Assembly (NCBI GenBank): GCA_002224055.1
Contig: AZLU01000266.1
Coordinates: forward strand, 1 to 52,917
Length of the DNA stretch: 52,917 bases
Reading direction: 5' to 3'
Origin: Pezizomycotina sp. ARF18
Lineage: Eukaryota; Ascomycota
Positions within the stretch are counted from its first letter, which is position 1. Every line of letters starts with the position of its first letter. This document shows positions 31,339 through 41,394 of this stretch, piece by piece. The notes under the pieces are model-generated. The model worked only from the letters and a program-made list of their open reading frames with translations. It was not told the DNA's origin and did no database searches. A program made the translations under genes and the position numbers.

Positions 31339-31708
31339 ATCAAACTTTTATTAATATCGAATGGAGAGGAGAGGCGAATAGGTATATTAGCCGTCAATTG
31401 GATATATGAATATTCCATCGGTGTGCATATGGCGTGTGATCAACTGTACAGTTACTTTTATTTATCATTCTCCGTTCAAATACTTTTTTACTATTCCTTG
31501 TTGATAATGGAAAAGATCCAATATAACCTCTTTTGTTAATACACAAAAAAAAGACAAAGGAAAAGAAGAAAAGGCTCGCCCTTCTAATAAATGGTACCTT
31601 AATACATATATCCGTAGCTTTGGCTCTCCTTCTATTCAGGTGTTCAATTCTTCAATCGAATTTACTTGTAGTCCAAACCCGCCCTCGCAACCAGACAAAT
31701 CTTTCAAA

Positions 31709-31745
<37 letters not shown>

Positions 31746-32407
31746 TAGCTTAGTCATCGCACGCCCAAAAGCTGGAAATTTAAAAACCCTCCAAATTTCT
31801 CACCAAGTTTTTTTTTTTTTTTTCTTTTCTTCTTCTCTTTTTCTTTCTTTCGAACAACGCAAATATCAACATTCTACCTATTAACACTCGATCACAAAAA
31901 ACTTTTCTAGCTTCCGAGATGCCAATTTATTTGGTTCTTATTGTCCATGACGAATGTCGTTGAACTAGGATTGATCGGTGGATGAAATGGAGACTGAATA
32001 TTTTCAAGCTGTTGATCTTGGGTGCGGCGGATATCCACCAGAAAATTTTTATTTTTTTTCTGGACATGGGATCTGCCGCAATGATTGGCTGCACATACTT
32101 AAACATCAACTTCTCTTTAATCATCGTGACGGAACTTGGACGGAAAACTACAGGGCAATAATCCCACGCTGCTTGTTACGGCGGTGCTAGGACCCTTGAA
32201 AAAACTTGCTTCGTTGGCAGACGCTTCAATTGATAATCTTTGTCTCACTTTTTTGTCAGAATCGCTTTGATCTTGCTGTGCTTGTAGAGTACTACAACAA
32301 AGTAGTGCATCCAATTCAATCAAGAAATTATATCATATATATCTTTTTGCTTCGTCCTTGATCGTGAGCCCCTCTTTGTGAGAAAGAATATACTCAAGAG
32401 ATAAGAC
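31339..32407. other. Intergenic, MPP-beta 3' flank / ARA2 upstream
   Basis: Contains 29 T at 31712-31740 and a further T run near 31810-31823. A 70-residue forward ORF (31978-32190) and a 68-residue reverse ORF (32117-32323) are not recognisable. The ARA2 promoter should lie in the last few hundred bases. Confidence 0.45.
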
Positions 32408-33519
32408 ATGTCTGCTGCAATGGCATCTCCACCGAAGATCTCCTCCATCATCCCCCTGTTCGTCATCGGCGGTTCCTCGTGGAGCGACCAGCTCGTCGTC
32501 GATCCCCGCTCCCTCCCCGTCCGCGAGACCATCCTTCGAGCGCTAGACTTAGGATTCCGCGCCTTCGACACCAGCCCATACTACGGCCCCAGCGAAGTCC
32601 TCCTCGGCGACGCCTTCGCCCAGCCGGACCTAAGGGTCAAATACCCTCGCGAAAGCTACATAATAATGACAAAATGCGGCCGCATCAAAGCCGACGAATT
32701 CGACTACTCGCCTGCCTGGGTGAGGAAATCCGTCGAGCGGTCGCTAGAACGTTTCTCGACGGATTACTTGACGTCGTATTCTGCCACGACGTCGAGTTTG
32801 TAGGAACCGAGGCAGATGTTTTAGACGCCGTAGGGGAACTGTTAAAGATGAAAAGCGAAAGGAAAATAAGAAACGTCGGTATATCTGGCTACCTCTCGAC
32901 GTGCTGCTAAATTATGCCCTGAAGGTGAAAGAGGTACATGGTTGTCCGCTAGATGCGGTACAGACTTACTGCCACTACACGCTACAGAATTCGACGCTGG
33001 TGTCGAAGGCTACCTTCGGAAGTTCAGAGATGAAGCAGGCGTAGATTGTATCTTCAACTCTTCGCCGATGGCGATCGGTCTCCTACGTAAGGAAGGTGTA
33101 CCGGTTGGTGAACTCGGTGATTTCCATCCCGCACCGAACGGATTGCGGGACGCTGCAAAGAAGGCTGCGGAATGGGTTGAGTCCAAGGGGGACGATCTCG
33201 CATCGTTAGCTCTACGATACGCTGTCGGCAAGTTCGGAAAGGAAGCTGGAGTGGACGGTATTGCTACAATATTCGCCGGCGCTGGGTCTATAGAGCAATT
33301 GGAGATGAATCTGGAAACGCTCAAGAGAGTGCTAGGACCGACAGGAGAAGGGAAGGGAAATACGGTGATGCAAGGGATCTGACGGAAGTGAAGACCGCCA
33401 TTGTAGAAGCAGACGAAGAGCTATACCGTGGCGTCAAGGAGATTCTGGGGGAATGGGTAGATTACTCGTGGAAAAGTCCAGACGAAGGCTTTCTAAATAA
33501 GAAGAGAACAAACACGTAG
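32408..33519 (+). CDS. ARA2: Aldo-keto reductase, D-arabinose / L-galactose dehydrogenase type
   Basis: NAD(P)-dependent AKR-fold enzyme resembling fungal Ara2, which oxidises D-arabinose to the lactone in the D-erythroascorbate pathway, and plant L-galactose dehydrogenase. No intron. The start at 32408 gives MSAAMASPPKISSIIPLFVI. The catalytic tetrad is visible: Asp and Tyr in FDTSPYYGPSE (about 32566-32598), Lys in IMTKCGR (about 32665), His in VFCHDVEF (about 32780). Then follow KMKSERKIRNVGISGYPLD, DAVQTYCHYTLQNSTL, IFNSSPMAIGLLRKEG, SLALRYAVGKFG and the C-terminal SWKSPDEGFLNKKRTNT before the stop at 33517-33519. Breaks occur near 32772, 32890, 32935 and 33378. Substrate preference between arabinose and galactose cannot be read from sequence. 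Confidence 0.8.
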
Positions 33520-33520
33520 A

Positions 33521-34860
33521 TCACATACGAAACAAGTTTTTTTTCATACGGAGCCACTTGGAATGTCTCTCCTCTTTTATACTATCTTTCTCCGCTATAC
33601 CTTCCAGGTCTCCCAAATTTGAAGATAGTATCCACGGCCTCTTCTGCCAAAAAACGTCGCCTATTATATCTACGTGCTCCACAACAACTTCGCTCTTTGA
33701 AAACTTTTTCGCCTCCCGCTGTAACTGCGATTTTGATTTTTCCGCTGCAGCGGTTGCTGTGTTTTTCTCCTCGCCAGCTGCTGCCTCAGCAACAGTCTCT
33801 TCCTCGTCCAGCTAATTTTAATCAGTCCATATATGTTATAGAATTAGAATAAAGGGTATCGACGCTCACCTGTCTATAAACGACGCTGCCTTTCCTGAAA
33901 ATTTGCTCTTCGTTATTGTAGTTGATACCGAAGCGAGAGAACAGAATCTCGTTCTTGTCCCAGAAACTGTACCCTGTATATATCGTTAGAAACTCGAAGT
34001 AGGACGCATACAGCTAGAAGTTTTACCATAAGCGTCTGTTCGGCTTCTTCACCACTCATTCCACCTTTCTGGACGAGTGACCAAAACGTAGTGTTGTAGA
34101 GGTTATTTATATGACCTGCAGCTTGATCAGCTAAATGTTACCTTCTCCGGTTTATAAAGACTGGTAAGGAAGGAAAACGTACAATCAGCTTGACGCCAGC
34201 TCATGTAGTCCGATATTCTTCGTCGTGGGGTACACCACCGCTCGGCCATCAAATGTCGGTAGCGGTGGCGTTAGCTTGGTATCAGGAAGTATTCCCGCCA
34301 CAGATATACGTAGTGCGCTGTGAACGTCGAGCAAACGGTCGTCACGATTTTACTATATATCCCCTTCAGCCAAGAGAACCTCGTATATAGCTTCAGACTT
34401 GGATCAAACTCCACGGACCTACCCCGGCGCTCGAAGAGCTCACACTTTGGATCGAAGACGAAGCTATAAAAATTTATTCTAAGCATCAGCCTAAGAGCTA
34501 TTTCGTAGAAAACCAAATTTTTTTTTTTTTTTGAAATTTTCGACAAACTGTACTCGTCGCTCACGCCGTACCCAGCAACAAGCGAGTCGGTGTGAAGCTC
34601 TCGGAAGACTGCCACAGCTGCTGCATTCATGAGATTCAGCGCGCGGACATCATTGGCTTCTTGAAGTCATGGCGCAGCGAACTTGTGGAAGCCTCGGCCG
34701 TCTATTCGGACGACGATCCAGCTGTTCGGCAGGAGCTTGTCCGGCGTTTCAAACGCTTTGACATACTCGAACCTGTCGTCACAGCAGATGAGAAATTAGC
34801 CGTGTACAAAATTTCAAGCATGAGATATATTGATCAGGCTACCTACTTTGAATTAGCCAT
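33521..34860 (-). CDS. THG1: tRNA(His) guanylyltransferase Thg1
   Basis: Adds the essential G-1 to the 5' end of tRNA-His by 3'-5' polymerisation. The short first exon from 34860 reads MANSK. The next has [21 protein letters not shown], then [10 protein letters not shown] with the metal-binding Asp, and [19 protein letters not shown]. The second metal site YGVSDEYS is split by an intron containing a T run (about 34455-34540) and continues [13 protein letters not shown]. Later pieces are [12 protein letters not shown] and DGRAVVYP-like sequence (34190-34260), then [22 protein letters not shown] (33895-33955; split as [17 protein letters not shown]), and the C-terminal [21 protein letters not shown] (33610-33700). 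The tail is extended and charged; the stop at 33521-33523 follows an 8-A run whose length is uncertain. Confidence 0.88.
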
Positions 34861-35553
34861 GGCGGCTTGTTTGGTTTGTGGTGAAATAGTGTTAAAAATA
34901 TACTAGAGCTAGCTATCACCGATATAGGATAGTAGGTATGGCATATGGTGTATACAATAGTATGCTGCAACTCAACAAAGAGAATTTCATCGTATCAAAG
35001 ACAATATAAACTGGTTCAGGATGCTTATTGCGAGTGGTGACACTGCGGTCGGTTCAAAATAATTCTAATTTATTTTTGGTGGTAATTACCCTTTTGGGTT
35101 AGTGCTAAAGGCACCTTATTACTCCATATTTCAATTATCCCGCCACACAACCCTGCAGCTCTTTCTTTCACTGCAGAACATCACGGTTCGTCAATTCATC
35201 AAGATGCGACTTTCAGAGGCTATTCTCTGATCCTGATCTCTTTTGCTATTCTTACTTCCTGCAGGTTCTTTTCCTTGGTCTCTATCATTGTCCTTCTTGC
35301 GATCTCTCGTCCGTCTTCCATATATCTCCCGGAATCGAGCGATTTACTCGGTCAAACGATAGACTCCTTCTACCTGCTATTAGTCCGTCCGTCCCAAGTC
35401 CAACAGCAATCGATCTAAGCTTGGAGTTTGTCAGCTCAGCTATAAGCCTGTGCTTCCTTCGGTGCGTGCAGTTAGTGGTCTAATCGCACGGTAAATCTCT
35501 TATGCAGGGTTTATAATAACCTTTCCGGATGCAGATCTACAACAACCGAACAA
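34861..35553. other. Intergenic, THG1 promoter side / tRNA upstream
   Basis: No ORF with recognisable content. It should hold the THG1 promoter (leftward) and the 5' flank of the tRNA gene. The stretch is AT-rich up to about 35110 and mixed afterwards. Confidence 0.5.
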
Positions 35554-35691
35554 GGCCGCGTGGCTTAATGGCAAAGCGTCTGACTACGAATCAGAAGATT
35601 CCAGTAATTACAAGCATCCACTATCCCTCAAATGTCTGAAACCCAGCGCTAACTCGCAATATTTCCGAAGGTTCGACTCCTGGTGTGGTCG
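35554..35691 (+). tRNA. tRNA-Arg (anticodon ACG) with a 66-base insertion in the T arm
   Basis: Cloverleaf read by eye. Acceptor GGCCGCG (35554-35560) pairs with TGTGGTC (35684-35690), including G-U pairs. The D stem is GCTT/AAGC. The anticodon stem TCTGA/TCAGA encloses the loop CTACGAA, giving ACG. The variable loop is AGATT. The T arm is CCAG + GTTCGACTCCTGG, which pairs as CCAGG/CCTGG, but its two parts are separated by 35605-35670. The discriminator base is G at 35691. Without the insert the gene is 72 bases and closely follows the usual fungal tRNA-Arg(ACG). The B box GGTTCGACTCC-like core is intact, and a run of 15 T follows. Eukaryotic nuclear tRNA introns normally lie between positions 37 and 38; that site is uninterrupted. 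Confidence 0.8.
35605..35670 (+). other. Insertion within the tRNA T stem
   Basis: 66 bases lie between the fourth and fifth bases of the 5' strand of the T stem. Because a G is present at both edges the boundary can slide by one: starting at 35604 the segment begins GTAATT, and it ends with GAA or GAAG. Content is unremarkable and moderately AT-rich. I see no strong inverted repeat at its ends, so no bulge-helix-bulge can be claimed. Confidence 0.7.
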
Positions 35692-35706
35692 TTTTTTTTT
35701 TTTTTT
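35692..35706 (+). terminator. RNA polymerase III oligo-T terminator
   Basis: A run of 15 T immediately after the discriminator base of the tRNA gene, as expected for RNA polymerase III termination. It supports this copy being a transcribed unit that includes the insertion. Confidence 0.85.
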
Positions 35707-36982
35707 CTTTTCCTCTTTTCCTCTTTTCCTCTCTTCTCGTTTGTTATCATGTACTTAATTTATCAATAACGACTTTTTATTTATTTTATTTTATTTTTTT
35801 TATAAATGATTAGATGAAATTTATACAAAGAAATAGGCTCCTGATTCTAAAGGATTGACAAAGTGTGATTATTCTTTATGAGCTGAATTCCTTGCTTGTA
35901 GCGTGCAAGGGTGTCTAAATAGAGTCGGTTAGAAACTGGTTTCGAAATTCCACTTGGTTCTTTAGTCAATAGATATACGGACTTTCCACGAGATTTATAT
36001 CAATACCGTACTCTATATGACAGAAAGATCGAAAGATTCATTCTTCATTCTTTAGATGCAACTAACTTTAGAAATTCCAAAAAAAAAGAGTTATCAAAAA
36101 AAAAAAAAAAAAAAAAAAGAGAGAGAGGAGGGAGGAGAAATAAGGGCCCTCAGCCTTCGGCCTCGTAGAGGAGGAAGAGAGAGGGCCCTTGCTGGGACTC
36201 AGGTGCCGCTACCAAGTATATAGTATATTTTGGGAGGGAGCATCTTGCGACGTGGTAAAATACATTTATAAGTATATAAAAAAAAAAAAAACCTCCTGCT
36301 CAATCCCTACGCCTACTCCCCTACCCTCCGGGGGGGCCCTAAGGCAGCTACAAATCAATTACTATCGGATTTTTTATAAAACAGTAATATAATAGTGGCG
36401 TTAAGACGGTAACATATTATTTATAACTCTATAATATATAGAAAATATATAGTTAATTATTTTATACCAAACCCAGTTACCGATTCGGTAATTAAAAATA
36501 TAAGTATTATCGCATCCCTCTTATAAAGAAAAAAAAAAACCGCTTTTCATTAGTTTATTTATTTAAATAACTAAATACTATATATGTAAGCGTATATAAT
36601 TATATATCGGTTAGTATACTATAAAGGCAGTATTTTTACTAAAAAAAATATAAAAGTAATAGAACCTTTCTATACGCGGCCATGTATAGATTGTATAGGC
36701 TATATACAACACTTATAACTCTATTTTTTATAGTTTTTTCACCTTTATGTTTAAATCCTATTATAAAATCTGGAGCGAAGCGAAGGTTAATTTTATAATA
36801 ATCTAGGTCCGCTGGGGGCTCGGAGTATGTTGTCAAGAAAAATAAATCGGGCCTCTATTGGCCTTAAAAAAAAGCGAGGGTGGTTTGCCATCTCTAACAA
36901 GAAAAAATAAATAAATAAATAAATAATAATAAATTAGGAAAAATCCTATTGGCTTTCGGAAAAAAAAAAAAAAGGTACACCT

Positions 36983-37040
36983 ATTAAAACTGGGGGGGTT
37001 CTTAGTTTTAATTTTAATCAGTCGGACCCCAGTTTTAATA
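36983..37040. repeat. 14-base inverted repeat
   Basis: TATTAAAACTGGGG at 36983-36996 is exactly complementary to CCCCAGTTTTAATA at 37027-37040, with a 30-base spacer. A partial third copy (CCAGTTTTGATA) lies at 37047-37058. It could form a hairpin or be the end of a degraded element. Confidence 0.85.
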
Positions 37041-37070
37041 AACGGACCAGTTTTGATAAAAGAGGTAAGA

Positions 37071-37090
37071 TTCGACTCCTGGCGTGGTCG
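37071..37090 (+). pseudogene. Isolated tRNA-Arg 3' end (T-arm to discriminator)
   Basis: Twenty bases that match 19 of 20 with 35672-35691, the 3' end of the complete tRNA-Arg, differing only by C for T at 37083. No 5' half (acceptor, D arm or anticodon arm) precedes it. It is followed by GAGACCCCCC and then T-rich sequence. Confidence 0.8.
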
Positions 37091-37437
37091 AGACCCCCCT
37101 CTCTTTTTTGATCTTTTTAATCCATTGTACAACTTTTTAGCGTCTCAGGGCCTCTGGAGGATGTTTTTCATGCCAGAGATGGTTTTGGGTTGATGATACA
37201 CATGGTTTTCTTGAGGTTAGATGGTAGTTTTTCATAGAAATGGAAGGCCTGTATGCTAACTTGTGTGAATCTGCTGGCGTGCAATCTGCCATCGAAGTTT
37301 TTCTTTTTTAAGCTCCGCGGTGTTGAGGAAAAAAAAAATTTTTTTTGAAAAAAAAAAAAAAAAAAAAAAAACCGAGTCAATTGTTCACATAAACCCACTC
37401 CTCAGAGCAACAACATAGTCGACGCTTTCAGCGACAA

Positions 37438-38378
37438 ATGGACCCACGTCGTACTCCGCAAGTATGGCTGGAAACCTGGCCTTGGGCTCCACGGGACGAA
37501 GGGTATCCAAAAGGTGGGGAAAGCACAATATAACTTCCAAGAGTTTGCCTTTGCCTTATCCGTAACTAATGTGTTTGCGCTTTTTAAAAACTAGCCTATC
37601 TTAGTGGCACAGACGGACCTCTTGGGCCTCGGGAACAAAAAGCACACATGCGACGCTGGTGGGAGCGCGCCTTCGACTCGTCCTTAAGACGCTCACGTAG
37701 ACGCCTCCGGCGGCGCTGGCGAGTGACGGTGAAGCAAACCAACCAATCCGGTGTGCTCGCCATGCTCGTGGCCAAAGGTGTCGCGCAGGATCTTCCTGGG
37801 GGGCCAGCAGAGTCGCTGTACCGGACTTCGTCAAGGGCACATTGCTGGAGGGCAATTCGTGGACGACGAGCGGATGGTACGGGCCGGAATTTCAGGGAAG
37901 CAACCAAAATGAGGAGATCAAGGGACGCCGCGCGGCCGAGTACAAAAGCAAGAAGCGGAAGAGGAGAGATGACGACGACGAACCGAGCGCCGGAAAGAAC
38001 GGAAAGAAGGTTGAATCAAAGGACAAGTCGAAGAAGCAGTCTAAGGATAAGCTCAAGGACCGGTCGAAGACAAGAAGAAGCGCAAGAAGATAATCGAAAG
38101 ATGTGCGTCGCTATTGCTCGGAGCCGAAGTCGAAGCGTTAAAAGAGAAAGCGCCGTCCGATTCCGGTATCGAATTCTATCAGAAGTAGATGAGAATGTAG
38201 AAATAGCAAAACGCGAGGAGAAAAGGAGAGGGATAAAAGAAGAGAAAGATAAGGAGGCTAGCGAGGGAAAGAAAAGTCGAAAGACAAGAAGGAAAAGCGG
38301 ATAAAAAGATAACAAGCGAGCGATAAAAGCTCTAAAGACAAGGAACGGTCACAACGAAAGAAAAGCAAAAAGCAGTAG
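37438..38378 (+). CDS. TMA23: G-patch ribosome-biogenesis protein, GPATCH4/Tma23-like
   Basis: Small nucleolar-type G-patch protein. Exon 1 holds the G-patch core LRKYGWKPGLGLHGTKGIQK (about 37453-37511), which continues after an intron (about 37512-37594) as PILVAQTDLLGLGNKKHTCDA and WWERAFDSSLKTL. In Tma23/GPATCH4 the same order occurs: G-patch, GLG-K-H, then WW-E-F-LK-L. The middle reads FVKGTLLEGNSWTTSGWYG. The remainder is Lys/Arg/Glu/Asp-rich (RRAAEYKSKKRKRRDDDDE and later KKSRK-type blocks), as usual for nucleolar proteins. The start ATG at 37438 is the closest to the G-patch but is out of frame by an apparent missing C. The stop at 38376-38378 is the best end after several breaks. Assignment within the G-patch group is less sure than the domain. 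Confidence 0.62.
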
Positions 38379-38611
38379 ACTATAGATATACTATACTGCT
38401 CATTACAACGAACAGCATTGGGACGGCGTTATTTATCGTTTCAAGAAAAAAGAAAAGAAAGAGGGCAATGGAATTTTTTTTGGCTAGAAAATACCATGAT
38501 CCTTCTTGTATGATCATTATATCATTACTAGTGTACATCTAGATATCGTTGTAAGCCTTGATGGACCAAATAAAAGTTATAAATATGCCTTGTAATCCTT
38601 CGTTAAGAGCC

Positions 38612-40300
38612 TCAACTCGGTTTCTCTTCACCCTCAGCTTCCTTCTCGCCTGTTCGTAGCGGCGGTCGTGTCTTCTGAGTGTCCATAGCTTGCGTTGGAG
38701 TTTTTGGCCGCTCCTCTGATTCTTAGCTTCCGCGTCGTGGTGGTCGTATTAGTCGTTGTTACTGCTGCAGATCCGCTATCAACTTCCATAACGTCGCCGT
38801 CCGGCTTTATTCATTTGTTTCCTCGGTATCTTCGTCTTCTGCCGCTTCTCCTGTGGCTCTTCCGATCCCGCACCCTGCTGGCTCTCGGGTGTTCTTTCTC
38901 TTGGGAGATTCCGGAAATGTCTGGCCAGCGGGTTGGGGACCTAAATCTGCAGCCCCAAGCTCCGGCGGACCGTTTGGCCGGTGCCTCGGGTTGATTCGAG
39001 GCGGCGTCCTGGGAGATTGCGACACCGGCACGATGCCGAGTTCTGCTCTTGCCGTATAAGCTCTCCCTGCGTGACACCGTTCATGGCCGTGGCGCCTCCT
39101 CCTCCTCCGTCACTGCTGTTCCCATCGTCGCTCGAGTTCGAGCCAACGACCGACGAAGCCGCCAGCGGCCTGGTCAGCCAAGGAATCGGCGTGAGCAGCG
39201 CTCCCCAGGCTCTCGTCGTTACCGAGGCCTATGTACCGCTAACGCCTGTAGAGTTGACGCTGGCGGCCACGGTCGTACAGCGGGAGCGGAAATGCCTCGA
39301 CCGTAGATGTGACGGAATGACCCGTGGAGGGCTCTCAGGTATTTAGCTAGCGAGCGGTAGTGCTGGGTCGGATTTCGCAGCAGCTCGCCAGGCGCTGGGC
39401 CGTGTGCGGCGGCGCCTTGGCGAATGTCGTGTTTAGAGTGGTGATGAGGTATGTCAGGGTGGCGTTGAGGGAAGGCGGGAGCGTCTTGCCGAGGAGCTGC
39501 GCCGAGAGGTTTGGGAATCCGAACGCGATCGAGGTGGATTCTGAGGCTGGGTGTCGGGGAACTGATGACTCTGGGATAACCGGCGGAGAAGAACCACTTT
39601 CATCACCACCTCCTGCAGCGGGGGTGAGCCGACGGATGTTGCAGCTTCTGTGGCAAAGGAAGTCTCGTTCGTGCCTGGGGGTGGCGCGTTTTCCTTATCG
39701 CCGACCAGTTCCGTATCCGAAGAAGATGCCGGAGTGATCTCCTGAGTCATGGTCTCCTGGGTCATAGGCTCCGTTGTAGCTTGCGATAGCTGAGATGCAT
39801 TGATCGAGGTGCGTCTTGCTGCAGTGCCTATTCCAGGACCGGGGCGGAGGCGGCGGAGGTGGAGGAGGGAGTTGAGGAATCGGAAAGCTGTTATGGGCGA
39901 TCTAGAAGAAGGCAAGAAGAGGAGGGGGAGAGCATTCGTTAGTGACCAATCGGTCAGGGCGAGGAAGTCCACGGTTGAGAGAATCGTATCACGTGGTCGA
40001 GTCGCGCCGATAAGCGCTTGACTATCTCGGGCCATTCTTCGCTGTTTCTTTGATTTAGTTCTGCTCGAGTCTTCCGATATGGATTTCGTGTATGATAAGA
40101 ATACTCACAGGTCGACGGTTGCGTCTTGATGATGCTGTCGAGTATCTCCTCGTCTGTTTTGCAAGCTCAATGATTAGCCTCGTGACGGAAAAACTCTTTA
40201 AACAGTAGTAGATACCACCTCAAATGCTCCCTCGTACCTGAACGCAATTTGACTTCGAGTGGCCTCCAGCAGGACTAATAACGGATGCCCCTGTTAGTGT
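38612..40300 (-). CDS. PSY4: Protein phosphatase 4 regulatory subunit 2 (PP4R2)
   Basis: Regulatory subunit of the PP4 phosphatase complex, which dephosphorylates DNA-damage signalling proteins. Recognisable parts in order: LLEATRSQIAF (about 40244-40280), DEEILDSIIKTQPST (about 40108-40158, between introns), EEWPEIVKRLSARLDHVI (about 39990-40040), a long Pro/Ser/Thr-rich linker (PPPPPPPPGPGIG, then QLSQATTEPMTQET), and the family signature PPHTAQRLAELLRNPTQHYRS with LAKYLRALHRVI (about 39310-39410). The tail has NTTTTTRKLRIRG and ends RPPLRTGEKEAEGEEKPS with the stop at 38612-38614. The first codon is not identified; the start given is only the first recognised coding stretch. Frame breaks are frequent near 39960, 39860, 39590, 39450 and 39300. 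Confidence 0.68.
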
Positions 40301-40725
40301 GAATGAAAACCAGTTTCAATTCTCTCGCGCCTGTTCTGGCGAGTAAGTAGTTTAAATGGATGGATGAATGTTCTTTCTTTCTGTCTTTCTTTCTTTTTTT
40401 TTTTTTTCCTTGGCCGTGGTATGCTTTGTGTTTGCTTGGGTAGGGAAAAAGGAGGACTCTGGCTCGCTCTCTTCTCTTCTTCAGGTTTCATCCAAGGGTG
40501 GCTTAGAGGGCGTTTCCACGCGTTCCGCATGGCTAACCAAATATATATATATATATATATATATTTTAACAGCCCAAAATCTCGCCAAGATGGGGGGGGA
40601 GGGCCTAATTGTCCTAGTGGCGACGGCACTGGTACGACCAAAGAACTTACTTACCTACATTCCCCCCCACCTCCACAATTATTATTATTTTCTTATTATT
40701 ATTATTATTACTACTTATTACTTAT

Positions 40726-41067
40726 TTACTTGATCTCTTCCCCTTCTTCCTCTTCTCTCTTCTCTCTTCTCTTCCAATCCCTTTCACTCTCTTCTTCTAC
40801 TGTAATAATTTCCAATCCTAACGAAATATCGCCTTCATAAATCATTTCATTTATTATCTTATTCTTATCGACTTCAAATTTCATCATCCGCGACGTATAA
40901 AATCGCCGTTTGTCCAAATTCCACATCATTCCAGTCTCCATTTCCGATTTCTTGCCGCCGAACCAGTCGCCGCCGATAAATAACGGCGTAATGTTCTTCT
41001 TTTTCGTAAGGCTGTCCGCCTTATGATTTCTATCCACCCACACCGCCGCCATATTACCAATGTCCAA
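40726..41067 (-). CDS. Hypothetical protein, 113 residues
   Basis: Not recognised. It is an intact ORF without low-complexity until its last 25 residues, with a mix of Trp, Asp, Lys and Gly (GGDWFGGKKSEMETGMMWN, SRMMKFEVDKNKIINEMIYEG) unlike translated intergenic tracts. The C-terminus is acidic and basic alternating (EEESERDWKRREKREEEEGEE), which derives from a CT-rich stretch and may be spurious. No signal peptide or membrane helix. It could be one exon of a larger gene: no other exon was found. Confidence 0.3.
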   Translation of the reverse strand: MDIGNMAAVWVDRNHKADSLTKKKNITPLFIGGDWFGGKKSEMETGMMWNLDKRRFYTSRMMKFEVDKNKIINEMIYEGDISLGLEIITVEEESERDWKRREKREEEEGEEIK

Positions 41068-41394
41068 ACAATTGTCTAATCAATATTCTTTCCAATAGGT
41101 TTTCGGTCAAGAGGACTTCAGCGGCCATCTGAAGGGCTAGAGATGTCCGTGTCAATGTTCGAATTGTCATAACACAGTGGTACATGCCGTCCTTTTTGGA
41201 CACAACCGTTCAAATGGCTCCTCAGTTATTTATAGGATATACGGAACTGACAAGCATGGCAATTCTATATAGTGATCGCATGAAGAGGAGAAGATTCTTT
41301 ACTTTTTGCTGGATGTAAGTGTTTCTTCCCTCAAATGCCAATGATGCCATTGAAGATTACCTCTTTTTTTGGTTGTTTCTGTAAAATCAAAACT

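Larger units (their letters stand above)
35707..37437. other. Gene-free AT-rich region downstream of the tRNA
   Basis: About 1.7 kb without recognisable coding sequence. It holds A runs at about 36094-36118 and 37350-37372, two short GC-rich patches (about 36145-36200 and 36310-36345), a very AT-rich, TpA-rich block (about 36360-36830), an inverted repeat at 36983-37040 and a copy of the tRNA 3' end at 37071-37090. The AT block could be a repeat-induced-point-mutated (RIP) relic, but no source element is recognisable. Confidence 0.5.

Noticed and set aside
34190-34906. Forward ORFs of 66 and 104 residues
   Set aside because: They are antisense to THG1 exons, which match the family on the reverse strand.
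35581-35600. Ordinary tRNA intron at position 37/38
   Set aside because: The anticodon stem and loop are continuous (TCTGA CTACGAA TCAGA); the interruption is in the T stem.
40541-40564. AT microsatellite as a regulatory element
   Set aside because: Simple dinucleotide repeat without any positional or functional support.
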